Shown here: in pieces, positions 10,247 through 18,877 of the stretch
Numbering within the stretch: the stretch's first letter is position 1
How the letters are laid out: each line of letters begins with the position of its first letter
DNA from: Chloroflexota bacterium
GTDB taxonomy: Bacteria > Chloroflexota > Limnocylindria > Limnocylindrales > CSP1-4
NCBI GenBank assembly: GCA_003156975.1
Contig: PMIE01000060.1
Location: 1-32,532, forward strand
Length of the DNA: 32,532 nt
Reading direction: 5' to 3'
Made by a program: the position numbers and the translations under genes
The notes under the pieces: generated by a model
What the model saw: the letters and a program-made list of their open reading frames with translations, nothing else
The model's database searches: none
What the model was told of the DNA's origin: nothing

Positions 10247-10960
10247 ATGGTCGTGCCTGCGTCCCGGCAACGCCTCACTGAGGACTATCGAAGAATGCTC
10301 GCGACTCGACATATGAACCGTCTGCCTGCCGCCGAGCGCGGTATCACGATCGGCGATTTCCTCGTCCCCATCCGGGTCGGTGAGCGAATGAGCGCTCGCC
10401 TCCGTCACATCGCGATGATCTGCGTGGGCGCGGCCTTCATTGCCGTCACGTCGAACATAGCGTTCGTCATCCCCGGCAACCCGGTCCCGATCACCGGTCA
10501 GACGCTTTCGGTGCTTGTCGTGGGCGGCGCACTCGGCCTCCGCCGAGGAATGATGTCGGTTGCTCTGTATCTGGTCCTCGGTCTCTTCCTGCCCGTATAC
10601 GCGCATCAGGCTCACGGTCTGGGGACGATCGTGGGCTTCGGGGCGAACGGTGTCGGACTCTCGCCGGTCGGCGGCTACCTGATCAGCTTCTTGTTTGCGG
10701 CGGCCCTGGTGGGCTGGCTGGCGGAGATGGGCTGGGACCGTCATATCGGCGGTGCCGTCGGCGCGATGATTCTGGGCGAAATCGTGATCTACGCCGTCGG
10801 AGTGCCGTGGCTGGCCGTCTCCCTGCACAAGTCGCCCGCGGACGCGATTGCGCTGGGCTTCACGCCGTTCGTGGTCGGCGATGCAATAAAGCTCGCCATC
10901 GCGGCAGGGATCTTCCCCGTGGCATGGTGGCTTGTTGGGCGACGCGCCGGCGATAGGTAG
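10247..10960 (+). CDS. bioY: BioY family biotin transporter S component
   Basis: PGNPVPITGQTLSVLVVGGALGLRRGMMSVALYLVLGLFLPV..GG.LISFLFAAALVGWLAEMGWD..FVVGDAIKLAIAAG; GGAGAAGG upstream of ATG 10247. Confidence 0.92.
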   Translation: MVVPASRQRLTEDYRRMLATRHMNRLPAAERGITIGDFLVPIRVGERMSARLRHIAMICVGAAFIAVTSNIAFVIPGNPVPITGQTLSVLVVGGALGLRRGMMSVALYLVLGLFLPVYAHQAHGLGTIVGFGANGVGLSPVGGYLISFLFAAALVGWLAEMGWDRHIGGAVGAMILGEIVIYAVGVPWLAVSLHKSPADAIALGFTPFVVGDAIKLAIAAGIFPVAWWLVGRRAGDR

Positions 10961-10963
10961 GGT

Positions 10964-11635
10964 CTAGAAAGTCGCCCACTCGTCGGGGCGCAGGTCGCCG
11001 ATGCCGAAGAGCTTGAGACACGGCTCCAGGCCCTCGATCGTGGTTGGAACCACGTCCCGCCTCCACTGATCTCGGGTGACGCGGACCTTCTGCTCCACCA
11101 TTCGTTTACCTTCCACGGCGAAGACCTCCTCGCCGTTGGGGACGTAGCCGAGCTTCTCCGAGACCCGCTGCGACGGCTTGTTGCCGACGACGTAGCCAGA
11201 CTCGGCGACTCCGGCGCCCAGGCCGTCGAACGCGAGGGCGAGCATCCCGCCTCGCATCTCCGTGCCGTAGCCGTGTCCGTGGTAGTCGCGGGCCAGCCAG
11301 CTGGCGGACGCGACGGCGCGCGTGATCGCGAATTCCCTGGCCATGATGTCCTGCATGCCGACTGCCCGGCCATTCAGGATCACCGCCAGCGTGAGCTGCC
11401 AGCGGCTGGGGCTCCACGTGCCGCGCGCCTGCCACCAGTGCAGCAGGAACTGGCGCTCCATGGCGGGGGAGGGGAGTTGATGCCACGGAACCAGGAACAC
11501 GATCTGATCCGGATCGGTTATCCCGGAGCGTGCCGCCGCCGCCAGTTCGAGCAGGTCGGCGTCCGTCGGCACCCGCATCTCCAGGTGGGGAGTACGGATG
11601 CGCAGATCGAAGAGCGGCCACGGGTGTCCAGACAT
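10964..11635 (-). CDS. GNAT family N-acetyltransferase (RimJ/RimL-like)
   Basis: LRIRTPHLEMRVPTDADLLEL; ASWLARDYHGHGYGTEMRGGMLALAFDGLGA; NKPSQRVSEKLGYVPNGEEVF. Confidence 0.88.
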   Translation of the reverse strand: MSGHPWPLFDLRIRTPHLEMRVPTDADLLELAAAARSGITDPDQIVFLVPWHQLPSPAMERQFLLHWWQARGTWSPSRWQLTLAVILNGRAVGMQDIMAREFAITRAVASASWLARDYHGHGYGTEMRGGMLALAFDGLGAGVAESGYVVGNKPSQRVSEKLGYVPNGEEVFAVEGKRMVEQKVRVTRDQWRRDVVPTTIEGLEPCLKLFGIGDLRPDEWATF

Positions 11636-11641
11636 ACCGAT

Positions 11642-11647
11642 AGGTTA
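11642..11647 (-). promoter_or_regulatory. -10-like box TAACCT, 6 nt before ATG of GNAT
   Basis: TAACCT-atcggt-ATG on minus strand. Confidence 0.5.
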
Positions 11648-11730
11648 GCGGAGCGGCCTCGGTCCGGCTGCACCCTCGGCTCGGATGCGGGAGCGTCCGA
11701 AATTCCGGCCATTGGCCGGCTTGGGCGGAT

Positions 11731-12660
11731 TCAGGCCGACTTGCGGCGGCGGGCTGGGACGGCCTCGACTTGGTCGTCGTCGGCCTGCAGAGCGGGAATC
11801 TTCCCGGGCCCAACTGCGACGGACCTGCGAGCTCGGGTCCCGCCGGCGGCCTTCACAGGCTCCGGCGCGGCAGTCGCACGGTTGACCCTGGCTGCCGCAA
11901 CACTTGCCTCCAGGGCGGCCATCAGGTCGCCGACGGTGGCGCTTGGAGTCGCCATGGGCTCGGCGATCTGCTCGCCGGCCGCCTTGGCCTCGATGATCGC
12001 GGCCAGAGCTTCCCGATACTCGTCGTGCTGGGCGGATGGATCGAACTCGCCGGTCATTGCGGCGACCAGCTGCTCCGCCATTGCCCGCTCTGCCGGCTTG
12101 ATCTGGATTTCGTCTTCCGGCAGGGTGAGCTCCCCAGTCGAGCGGACCTCGTCCGGCCAGTACAGCGTCGAGAGAAGCATCGTCGCGGCGAACGGATCCA
12201 GCACCGCGAGCTGCTCGCGATCCCTCAGCACGATCTTGCCTACCGCCCGCAGGCCGCGCTCGGCCAGGACTTGCTTGAGAAGGAAGAACGCCTTGCGGGC
12301 AATGGGGTCCGGCTCCAGGTAGTAGGCCTGCTTCACGAAGCGGGTCGCCTCGCCGTCGGAGTCGGCGGCGATGAATTGCTCGATCTGGATCGAGCGAACC
12401 GTCTTGAGCGGGACGGCGGCCAGATCCGCGTCCGTGACGACGACGTAACGGCCGGGCGCGACTTCATAGCCCCGGACAGTGTCGCTACGCTCGATGTAGA
12501 CATCGTCCGTCGGGCAGTACGTCTTCATCTGGATTCGGCCGTGGCAGTCGGCGTGGAGCATGTTGAAACTCACGCCCTTCGATTCCGTCGCCAGATAGAG
12601 CTTGACCGGGATCGTGACCAGGCCGAACTCGATCGCCCCTTTCCACATCGATCGCGCCAT
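11731..12660 (-). CDS. ku: Ku protein, non-homologous end joining
   Basis: MARSMWKGAIEFGLVTIPVKLYLATESKGVSFNMLH, TVRGYEVAPGRYVVVTDADL, LEPDPIARKAFFLLKQVLAERGLRAVGKIVLRDREQLAVL; basic C-terminus RRRKSA. Start placed at ATG 12660, with GAGGTG upstream. Confidence 0.95.
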   Translation of the reverse strand: MARSMWKGAIEFGLVTIPVKLYLATESKGVSFNMLHADCHGRIQMKTYCPTDDVYIERSDTVRGYEVAPGRYVVVTDADLAAVPLKTVRSIQIEQFIAADSDGEATRFVKQAYYLEPDPIARKAFFLLKQVLAERGLRAVGKIVLRDREQLAVLDPFAATMLLSTLYWPDEVRSTGELTLPEDEIQIKPAERAMAEQLVAAMTGEFDPSAQHDEYREALAAIIEAKAAGEQIAEPMATPSATVGDLMAALEASVAAARVNRATAAPEPVKAAGGTRARRSVAVGPGKIPALQADDDQVEAVPARRRKSA

Positions 12661-12791
12661 CGGAACACACCTCGCATCGCCGGCCCGTCTCGGGTGAGGC
12701 CGCGAGCAATGACCATAGCGCGATCGCGCCGAGTGTCCACGCTGGCGGGCGATCGTCCCGCCCTCCGGGCGGGCCCAAGAGGCTCCGCGCA

Positions 12792-14057
12792 CTACTTCGT
12801 GCGCAGCTCCGTCTCCGCTTCGACGATGCGCGCCAGGATGCCGTCGCGCAGCCTGTCCAGGCCGGCGTAAACCTCTTTGGCGCTCGTGCCGATAGCGGTC
12901 AGCGACATCTTCAGCGCGCGGAGCGTTTCCAGCTGTTCGCGGACGCCGTTGAGGGCCTCGCCGATGGCGGCGGCGTCGACCTCGACGTCGTGGTCCTTGA
13001 GGGTCTGGAGAGCGAGCAGACGGGCCAGCCGGACCGCCGCTTCCAGCGTCGCCGGTTCCGGAGCCGCCGGGTCCTGCACGCAGTAGACATCACCGGCCCG
13101 GATGTCGAACGGGGCGATGCCGGCCGGGGCGTGGGCGGCGGTGAACACGACCAGCGCCACGGCCGCATCGCGGTTGGATTTGGCTTCACGCAGCTCGTCT
13201 CGCATGGCGCGGCCGGAGACGTAGCGGTCCTTGCACTCCACGACGACTCTCAGCTCGTTGCCGGCGGTCACGTCCGCGTTGAGCGTTAGAACGAAGTCGC
13301 CCTTCTTGGAACTCATCATTGCGCCGGATTCCGTGCCGGTCCGCTCGAGGAGGTCTCCCGAGCCGCGGGCCAGCTCACCCAGCATTGCTTCGATGTTGTC
13401 TTCGAAGTCCGCGCCCTTGGCCGAGCCCTTCGCTCGCTCCGAAGCCCGGGCCGCCCCGGCCGCCTCCAGCGCCGCGAGCTTCTCGCCGATGACCTTGAAG
13501 CCCTCGGCCATCTCCGTCCGGAACTGATGGAGCGGCGATCCGAGGCGCGTGGGATCCAGCAACTGGGCGAGCCGGGACGCATCCCCATCGAAGTAGCTGC
13601 CAAGCAGGACCTTCATTCGGCCGATGGCGCTGTCCCGCTTGCCTTCGTCGAAAAGCTCGTCCACGAAGGTTCGCAGTTGACCCTTGTCGCCGAGGAATTT
13701 CTCCAGCGTGCGCGGCAGCCGGCCCTCGCCGTCGGCGAAGTTCTGGCGGAGCATCATGTCCAGCGCCGTCGCCGCGCGCTCGTTGGCGGCCTCCGTCTGC
13801 CGCAGCAGCCCCTGGAACTCGGACCGGACCGCATCCACGTTCACAGTCACGCCGACGCTCTGGATTGCGGTGAGACCGACGCGCAGGGCTCGCTCCAGCA
13901 GGACCGCGCGCTCTTCGTCCGAACGATCTGCCACGAAGGCGGCCAGCGCGGGATCGTCCAGGACGAGATGCTCGATGACGAGCCGATCCGCCTCTACGCG
14001 GATACTCAACAGGCGATTCGACGTGGAGGGAAGTGGAACGAGCCGGGCGGTTTCCAT
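12792..14057 (-). CDS. Predicted PD-(D/E)XK-fold nuclease with helical N-terminal region, function unknown
   Basis: 421 aa; nuclease-like motif series KGADFEDNIEAML ... SSKKGDFVLTL ... LRVVVECKDRY ... ELREAKSNRDAAVALVVFT (E ... GD ... ExK). Confidence 0.7.
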   Translation of the reverse strand: METARLVPLPSTSNRLLSIRVEADRLVIEHLVLDDPALAAFVADRSDEERAVLLERALRVGLTAIQSVGVTVNVDAVRSEFQGLLRQTEAANERAATALDMMLRQNFADGEGRLPRTLEKFLGDKGQLRTFVDELFDEGKRDSAIGRMKVLLGSYFDGDASRLAQLLDPTRLGSPLHQFRTEMAEGFKVIGEKLAALEAAGAARASERAKGSAKGADFEDNIEAMLGELARGSGDLLERTGTESGAMMSSKKGDFVLTLNADVTAGNELRVVVECKDRYVSGRAMRDELREAKSNRDAAVALVVFTAAHAPAGIAPFDIRAGDVYCVQDPAAPEPATLEAAVRLARLLALQTLKDHDVEVDAAAIGEALNGVREQLETLRALKMSLTAIGTSAKEVYAGLDRLRDGILARIVEAETELRTK

Positions 14058-14079
14058 ACCGAGATCATGACATCCGCCG

Positions 14080-14098
14080 GTGACAGCTAGCGTGTCAC
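14080..14098. promoter_or_regulatory. 19-bp inverted repeat GTGACA-GCTAGCG-TGTCAC, candidate operator in the divergent nuclease/merR intergenic region
   Basis: Perfect 6-bp arms, 7-bp spacer that itself contains the GCTAGC palindrome. Confidence 0.4.
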
Positions 14099-14151
14099 TG
14101 GCGCAGGCTCTGCCCGTCGACTGGATCGGCCACCTGCAGCACCAACCTGCA

Positions 14152-14183
14152 CTTTCACGTAAACGGCAAGGTTGCGGTACGAT
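14152..14183 (+). promoter_or_regulatory. Candidate MerR-type promoter/operator: TTTCAC - 19 bp - TACGAT
   Basis: Imperfect dyad CTTTCACGTAAACGGCAAG (14152-14170) overlapping a TTTCAC/TACGAT pair with 19-bp spacing, as in MerR-family promoters; the -35 match is weak. Confidence 0.4.
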
Positions 14184-14189
14184 TCAGAT

Positions 14190-14675
14190 ATGACAGAGAA
14201 GAATCAAGCTGCGGCTTCCGAAACGGAAACCCAGCCCGCGCGACTGCTGCGCATCCAGGAAGCGGCCGCCGAAGTCGGGCTCACGCCCCGATCGGTGCGC
14301 TACTACGAGGAAATGGGGTTGCTCCGGCCGGCCGCGCGGTCGGAGGGGGACTACCGCTTGTACGACTCGACGGACCTGGAGCGGTTGCGCTTCATCAAGG
14401 GGCTGCGCGACGATGCCGGCTTCTCGCTGGCGGAGATCGCCCAGCTGCTCGAGGACGAGGAAGCTCGCGAGCGGGGCCACGCCGCTTTCCATGCCAGCAC
14501 CGATCCGGTTGAGCGCAAGCGGATCCTGTGCGAGCGAGTCGCCAGCTTCGAGCGCCAGATCGAGACGCTCCAGCGCAAGATCGATCGACTGCAGGCCATC
14601 GTCGATGAGACCGAAGGCCGGCGGGCCAGAAGCCTCGCCAAGATCGAAGCCATCGGGACGGACCAGCCATGTTGA
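14190..14675 (+). CDS. MerR family transcriptional regulator
   Basis: RIQEAAAEVGLTPRSVRYYEEMGLLRPAARSEGDYRLYDSTDLERLRFIKGLRDDAGFSLAEIAQLL plus C-terminal coiled coil; ATG at 14190 (the ORF track uses an upstream TTG). Confidence 0.94.
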   Translation: MTEKNQAAASETETQPARLLRIQEAAAEVGLTPRSVRYYEEMGLLRPAARSEGDYRLYDSTDLERLRFIKGLRDDAGFSLAEIAQLLEDEEARERGHAAFHASTDPVERKRILCERVASFERQIETLQRKIDRLQAIVDETEGRRARSLAKIEAIGTDQPC

Positions 14676-16162
14676 GCCACCTCCGTCACCCGGTCGACGC
14701 CACGGCCCCCAACTACCGGTGGTGGGTCCTTGTCGTGACGAGCATCGGCGCGCTGATGGCGTCGCTGACTTCCGGCACCCTGATCATCGCCCTGCCGGAC
14801 ATCCTGCGCGACCTCCATACCGACATCTTCAGCCTGCTTTGGATCGTCGTCGGGTACACCCTCGTCGCCACGGTGCTCGTGCTCAACGCCGGGCGAGTCG
14901 CCGACATGGTCGGGCGGGCGCGTTCGTACACCCTTGGATTCGTCATCTTCACCGCGTCATCCGTGCTTTGCGCACTCGCTCCGGACGCCACCCAGCTGAT
15001 CGCATGGCGCCTCGTCCAGGGCGTCGGCGGGGCGCTGCTGATGGCCAACGCCACAGCTCTGGTCACGGATGCATTTCCGCGCCATGAGCTTGGCCGTGCG
15101 CTCGGCCTCAACGCGATGGTCCTCGGTGCGGGCTCGATCATGGGCCCCATCCTCGGCGGCTGGCTGACCGGCTTCGGCTGGCGGACGGTCTTCTGGTTCA
15201 ACGTCCCGATCGGCCTTGTCGGAGTTGCGGCCGCCGGTCTCATCCTGGTCGAGCAGGTCAGCCACGACAAGAAGGTCGAGATCGACTGGGTCGGTTCCGT
15301 GCTCTATTTCGTCGGTCTCATGGGAGTGATGATCTCGCTCGCGTTCGGCGGCATCTACGGCTGGACGACGTGGTGGGTCATCGGCGGGTTCCTCGGCTTC
15401 CTCGTGGCAACGCCGGTCTTCCTGTGGGTGGAGTGGCATCACCACGCCCCGCTGCTCGACCTGTCGCTCTTCTGCGATCGCCTCTATGCGATGGGCAATC
15501 TGACCGGCTTCCTCAACGCGATTGCCCGCAACGGCGTCCTGTTCCTGCTGGTCTTCTACTTCCAGGGCGCCCGGGGCGAGGATCCGGTCACGGCCGGGAT
15601 CATGCTCGCGCCGCTGGCGATCGGCCTGATCGTTCTCTCGCCGATCAGCGGCGTTCTCGCCGATCGATATGGGTCACGCGCACTGGCGACCCTCGGGATG
15701 GTGATCACGGCTCTCGGGCTCGTTGGCCTGATGACGATCGACGCAACCACGCCCTACTGGCAGCTTGCCCTGTGGCAGCTCATCGTCGGCGCGGGTTCGG
15801 GCATCTTCAACTCGCCGAATACGAGCGCGGTGATGGGCGTCGTTCCGCCGCACAAGCGGGGCGTCGGGGCGGGCACTCGGATGATGCTGATGCAGTCGGG
15901 GTTCGTCGTCTCGATCGCTTTGGCGATCGGCCTCGTCTCGGCCTCGATGGACCCGAAGGTGCTGCTGGCGGTCTTCTCCGGCACTCAAATCGGCGGCAAT
16001 GGGATCAGCCTGGCGCCCTTCATCAACGCCCTCCACCTGGCGTTCCTCGCGGGCGTCGTGGCCAGCGTCCTGGGCGCGCTGGTGTCTCTGATGCGCGGCG
16101 AGCATCGCTCCTACGAATCGGCCGATGTGCGAGCCGCCCCGGAGGGCGGGTCGGCCGAATGA
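14669..16162 (+). CDS. MFS transporter, DHA2/EmrB-QacA-like (14 TM)
   Basis: SLTSGTLIIALPDILRDL, LNAGRVADMVGRARSYTLGFVIF, AWRLVQGVGGALLMANATALVTDAFP, NAMVLGAGSIMGPILGGWLTGFGWRTVFWFNVPIG; overlaps merR stop. Confidence 0.92.
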   Translation: MLSHLRHPVDATAPNYRWWVLVVTSIGALMASLTSGTLIIALPDILRDLHTDIFSLLWIVVGYTLVATVLVLNAGRVADMVGRARSYTLGFVIFTASSVLCALAPDATQLIAWRLVQGVGGALLMANATALVTDAFPRHELGRALGLNAMVLGAGSIMGPILGGWLTGFGWRTVFWFNVPIGLVGVAAAGLILVEQVSHDKKVEIDWVGSVLYFVGLMGVMISLAFGGIYGWTTWWVIGGFLGFLVATPVFLWVEWHHHAPLLDLSLFCDRLYAMGNLTGFLNAIARNGVLFLLVFYFQGARGEDPVTAGIMLAPLAIGLIVLSPISGVLADRYGSRALATLGMVITALGLVGLMTIDATTPYWQLALWQLIVGAGSGIFNSPNTSAVMGVVPPHKRGVGAGTRMMLMQSGFVVSIALAIGLVSASMDPKVLLAVFSGTQIGGNGISLAPFINALHLAFLAGVVASVLGALVSLMRGEHRSYESADVRAAPEGGSAE

Positions 16163-17514
16163 TCGTCGGCGGACGTGTCCGGTTCACGGCGGCCGGCCGC
16201 GCCCTGAAGCATCGCAATTTCCGGCTCTTCTTCTTTGGGCAACTCATTTCGGTCACCGGAACGTGGATGCAGTCTGTAGCCCAGGGTTGGCTGCTGGTGA
16301 CGCTGGTCGGCCCCAAAGAGGCAATCGTCTATCTGGGCCTGCTGGGAGCAGTCCAATTTACGCCGGTTCTCTTGCTCGGCTTGTTCGGCGGCATCATCGC
16401 CGACGTCTGGCCCAAGCGGCGGACGGTGATCTTCACCCAGACGGCCGCCGGACTTCTCGCGCTGATCCTCGGCGGGCTCGTCTTCTTCCACGCCGTTGCG
16501 ATATGGCACGTCTTCGTCCTGGCGTTCCTGCTCGGCCTGGTCAACACGATAGACATGCCGTCCCGGCAATCATTTGTAGTGGAGATGGTCGGATCGGACG
16601 ACATCGCCAACGGCGTGGCGCTCAACTCCGCGGTCTTCAACGGGGCGCGCATCGTCGGTCCGGCGATCGGCGGTTTGCTCATCGCGGTCGTTGGAACCGC
16701 GCTCTGTTTCATTCTCAACGGCCTGAGCTATGGCGCGGTGGTGATCGGGTTGCTCGCAATGCGCGACAGTGAACTCAAGCCGGCCCCTAGACTCGCCATT
16801 CCCAAGAGCGTGTCGGAGGTCCGTTCCAATCTCGCCGAAGGGTTGCGGTACGTGTGGCACACGCCCGTGGTTCTACTGGCCATCGCGGTCATCGGATGTG
16901 TGTCGACCTTCGGCATGAACTTCAACGTGGTGCTTCCGGTTATGGCAGCAGGCGTCCTGAAGGCGGGCCCGACCGGGTTCGGAATTCTCTACGCTTCGAT
17001 GGGTGCCGGCGCTCTTGCCGCCGCCCTAACCGTCGCAATGTTCCAGCGGCCAAGGCTGCGTGTGCTCCTAGGCGGCGGGATGATTCTGGGTCTCTCTGAA
17101 TTCGTTCTCGCGAGTACGACGCTCTTCCCGATTGCATGCGCGGCGGTCTTCTTCACCGGAGTGGGAGCGATAGCGACGGCGATCAGCGCCAACTCATTGG
17201 TGCAAGTCACTGTTCCCGGTCCATTGCGCGGACGGGTGATGAGCGTCTACACGACGGTCTTCACCGGCTCGACTCCCATCGGGAACGGGCTGACAGGCGG
17301 TGTCGGCGGGCTGTGGGGAACGCCTGCCGCACTGGTCATGAACGGGGGTATCACTCTGGTCGCAGAGGTTCTGGCGGTGGTCGCCGTCTGGCGTGGCGGG
17401 ATACGTGTGAGCGGCGGTCGTGGGAAGGACGGACGAGTCGGTCCGCGCCCGACCGAACGGGAGCTGACTCCTTCGGCCCCGGTCGGAAAGCCCGTGTTGC
17501 CCGCGATCGACTGA
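16159..17514 (+). CDS. MFS transporter, EntS/MFS_3-like
   Basis: ALKHRNFRLFFFGQLISVTGTWMQSVAQGWLLV, GLFGGIIADVWPKRRTVIFTQ, GLVNTIDMPSRQSFVVEMVG, ALNSAVFNGARIVGPAIGGLL; ATGA overlap with the preceding CDS. Confidence 0.92.
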   Translation: MIVGGRVRFTAAGRALKHRNFRLFFFGQLISVTGTWMQSVAQGWLLVTLVGPKEAIVYLGLLGAVQFTPVLLLGLFGGIIADVWPKRRTVIFTQTAAGLLALILGGLVFFHAVAIWHVFVLAFLLGLVNTIDMPSRQSFVVEMVGSDDIANGVALNSAVFNGARIVGPAIGGLLIAVVGTALCFILNGLSYGAVVIGLLAMRDSELKPAPRLAIPKSVSEVRSNLAEGLRYVWHTPVVLLAIAVIGCVSTFGMNFNVVLPVMAAGVLKAGPTGFGILYASMGAGALAAALTVAMFQRPRLRVLLGGGMILGLSEFVLASTTLFPIACAAVFFTGVGAIATAISANSLVQVTVPGPLRGRVMSVYTTVFTGSTPIGNGLTGGVGGLWGTPAALVMNGGITLVAEVLAVVAVWRGGIRVSGGRGKDGRVGPRPTERELTPSAPVGKPVLPAID

Positions 17515-17533
17515 AGAGACGAAGCCGCGTCGC

Positions 17534-18877
17534 CTATTTCGCCGCGCCGTAAGTCGCTGGCGGGTCTCCGGGGTTCGGACTGGCGGGGTATACGAGGACT
17601 CCTCTCGGCAGCACCACAAGGGAATTCAGTCCGACGGAGCCACCGCCCCAGGCGATCGGTTTCCAGGTCTTGCCGTCGGTTGAGGTCCATGCGTGGCCGT
17701 CGCTCTTGACTGCCAGGAAGGTCTTCCCGTTCGAGCCAATGGCGCCATCGGGGAAGTTGCCGCACTCGCCCTCGCAGACACGCGGGCCTAGTGGTCCGAA
17801 GCCTGGATCGCTCGTCCATGTCTTGCCGTTGTCCCGGGACCACAAGTAGCCGGAACCGCCGGGAATGGACCCGTAGTCCGTGTGGAGCAACAGGCCGCCG
17901 GACGCGGCGTCGATGTATGCCCCGTACGAGCCGTCGAGCCCGGTCGAGCGAGTCCATGTTCGGCCGTCATCGGACCACCAGATATGAGTGTTGATGACGG
18001 TCGAGAGCAGGACCATGCCGTTGGGGCCGAGCCCGGAGCCCGCGGCCAGCCCGCCCATCAGGAAGAGCCTGCCATTCGCTTCCTGGACGATCGGGCCGGT
18101 GTTGTCCCATTTGAGACCCGCCTCAACCGTGACAGGCGACCAGTGGAGGGCGTCGCTGGAGAACTCCACAGCCGAGTTGCCGCTTGCATCGGAGGTAATG
18201 GCCACGAAGCCGCTGGAATTGCCGGCGATCGAGGTGATGTATGTCGACGCGGAGGTCGTGCCTGCTTTGGTCCATTTGGCCCCGTCCGGGCTCGTCCATA
18301 CAACTTGTCCGCCGATTGCCACGAGTCCGGCCGGCCCGGCGGCCACCAGTGATACGGGCTCGGGGCCCAGAATCCAATTGACGCCATCCGCCGACGCCCA
18401 GACTTCGCTTGGTGGTGTGTCGCCGATCCTTTGCGTCATGGCATAGCCGTGCGCCCAGGAGACTACCCGGTGATCATCCGCCGCACCGAGAAGAGGGCTC
18501 CAATCAGCGACCGGGGTCCAATCGAAGCCTTGCCAGTTATCGGGGATGCCGCTCGTCTTGACGGTGGTAGCGGCGCTGTCCTGTGAAGGGCCGCTGTCGG
18601 CCGAGCCGATCGCCGACGGGGAGGGCACCACCGTTGCGGGGCTTGCGGTCACCGCCTCCGTCGCCGCCGGCGAGTTTCCGACGGCCGGGCCGATCGGCGC
18701 GATAGCGCGGGGAACGAGCACCGCAGCCGCAAGGACGAGCACCACCGCCACGGTGAGGAGCGCCGCCCAGGGCGATCCCGAAGCGGATCCGCGTGGCGCT
18801 CGAGCGGGAGGAGTGGCTCGATCTGCGATGTCCCGCCACTCATTGAGAACCTCGTCGCTGTCGTGGAAGGGGTTCAT
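17534..18877 (-). CDS. Membrane-anchored Asp-box/BNR-repeat beta-propeller protein, putative ECF partner/anti-sigma-like
   Basis: About 40-aa N-terminus, single TM (WAALLTVAVVLVLAAAVLVPRAI), P/S/T linker, then repeated Asp-box motifs (SADGVNW, SPDGAKW, SDDGRTW, SRDNGKTW, STDGKTW). Start ATG 18877 overlaps the sigma stop (ATGA). Confidence 0.78.
   Translation of the reverse strand: MNPFHDSDEVLNEWRDIADRATPPARAPRGSASGSPWAALLTVAVVLVLAAAVLVPRAIAPIGPAVGNSPAATEAVTASPATVVPSPSAIGSADSGPSQDSAATTVKTSGIPDNWQGFDWTPVADWSPLLGAADDHRVVSWAHGYAMTQRIGDTPPSEVWASADGVNWILGPEPVSLVAAGPAGLVAIGGQVVWTSPDGAKWTKAGTTSASTYITSIAGNSSGFVAITSDASGNSAVEFSSDALHWSPVTVEAGLKWDNTGPIVQEANGRLFLMGGLAAGSGLGPNGMVLLSTVINTHIWWSDDGRTWTRSTGLDGSYGAYIDAASGGLLLHTDYGSIPGGSGYLWSRDNGKTWTSDPGFGPLGPRVCEGECGNFPDGAIGSNGKTFLAVKSDGHAWTSTDGKTWKPIAWGGGSVGLNSLVVLPRGVLVYPASPNPGDPPATYGAAK

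Noticed and set aside
10247-10960. BioY forming an ECF transporter with the adjacent ABC ATPase
   Set aside because: The neighbouring ATPase/permease are MacB/LolD-FtsX type, not EcfA/EcfT; adjacency appears incidental
12757-12773. CCCGCCC-tcc-GGGCGGG hairpin between the nuclease and ku as terminator
   Set aside because: Strong stem but only a 3-nt loop and no U-tract on the minus strand; kept as possible structure, not called
11770-12870. 366-aa plus-strand ORF over ku and its upstream gap
   Set aside because: Antisense to a clear Ku coding sequence; no recognisable domain
10964-14057. GNAT-Ku-nuclease as an anti-phage defence island
   Set aside because: No other defence genes nearby; the surrounding genes look like housekeeping/transport, and GNAT has its own promoter-like box, so a defence role is not supported
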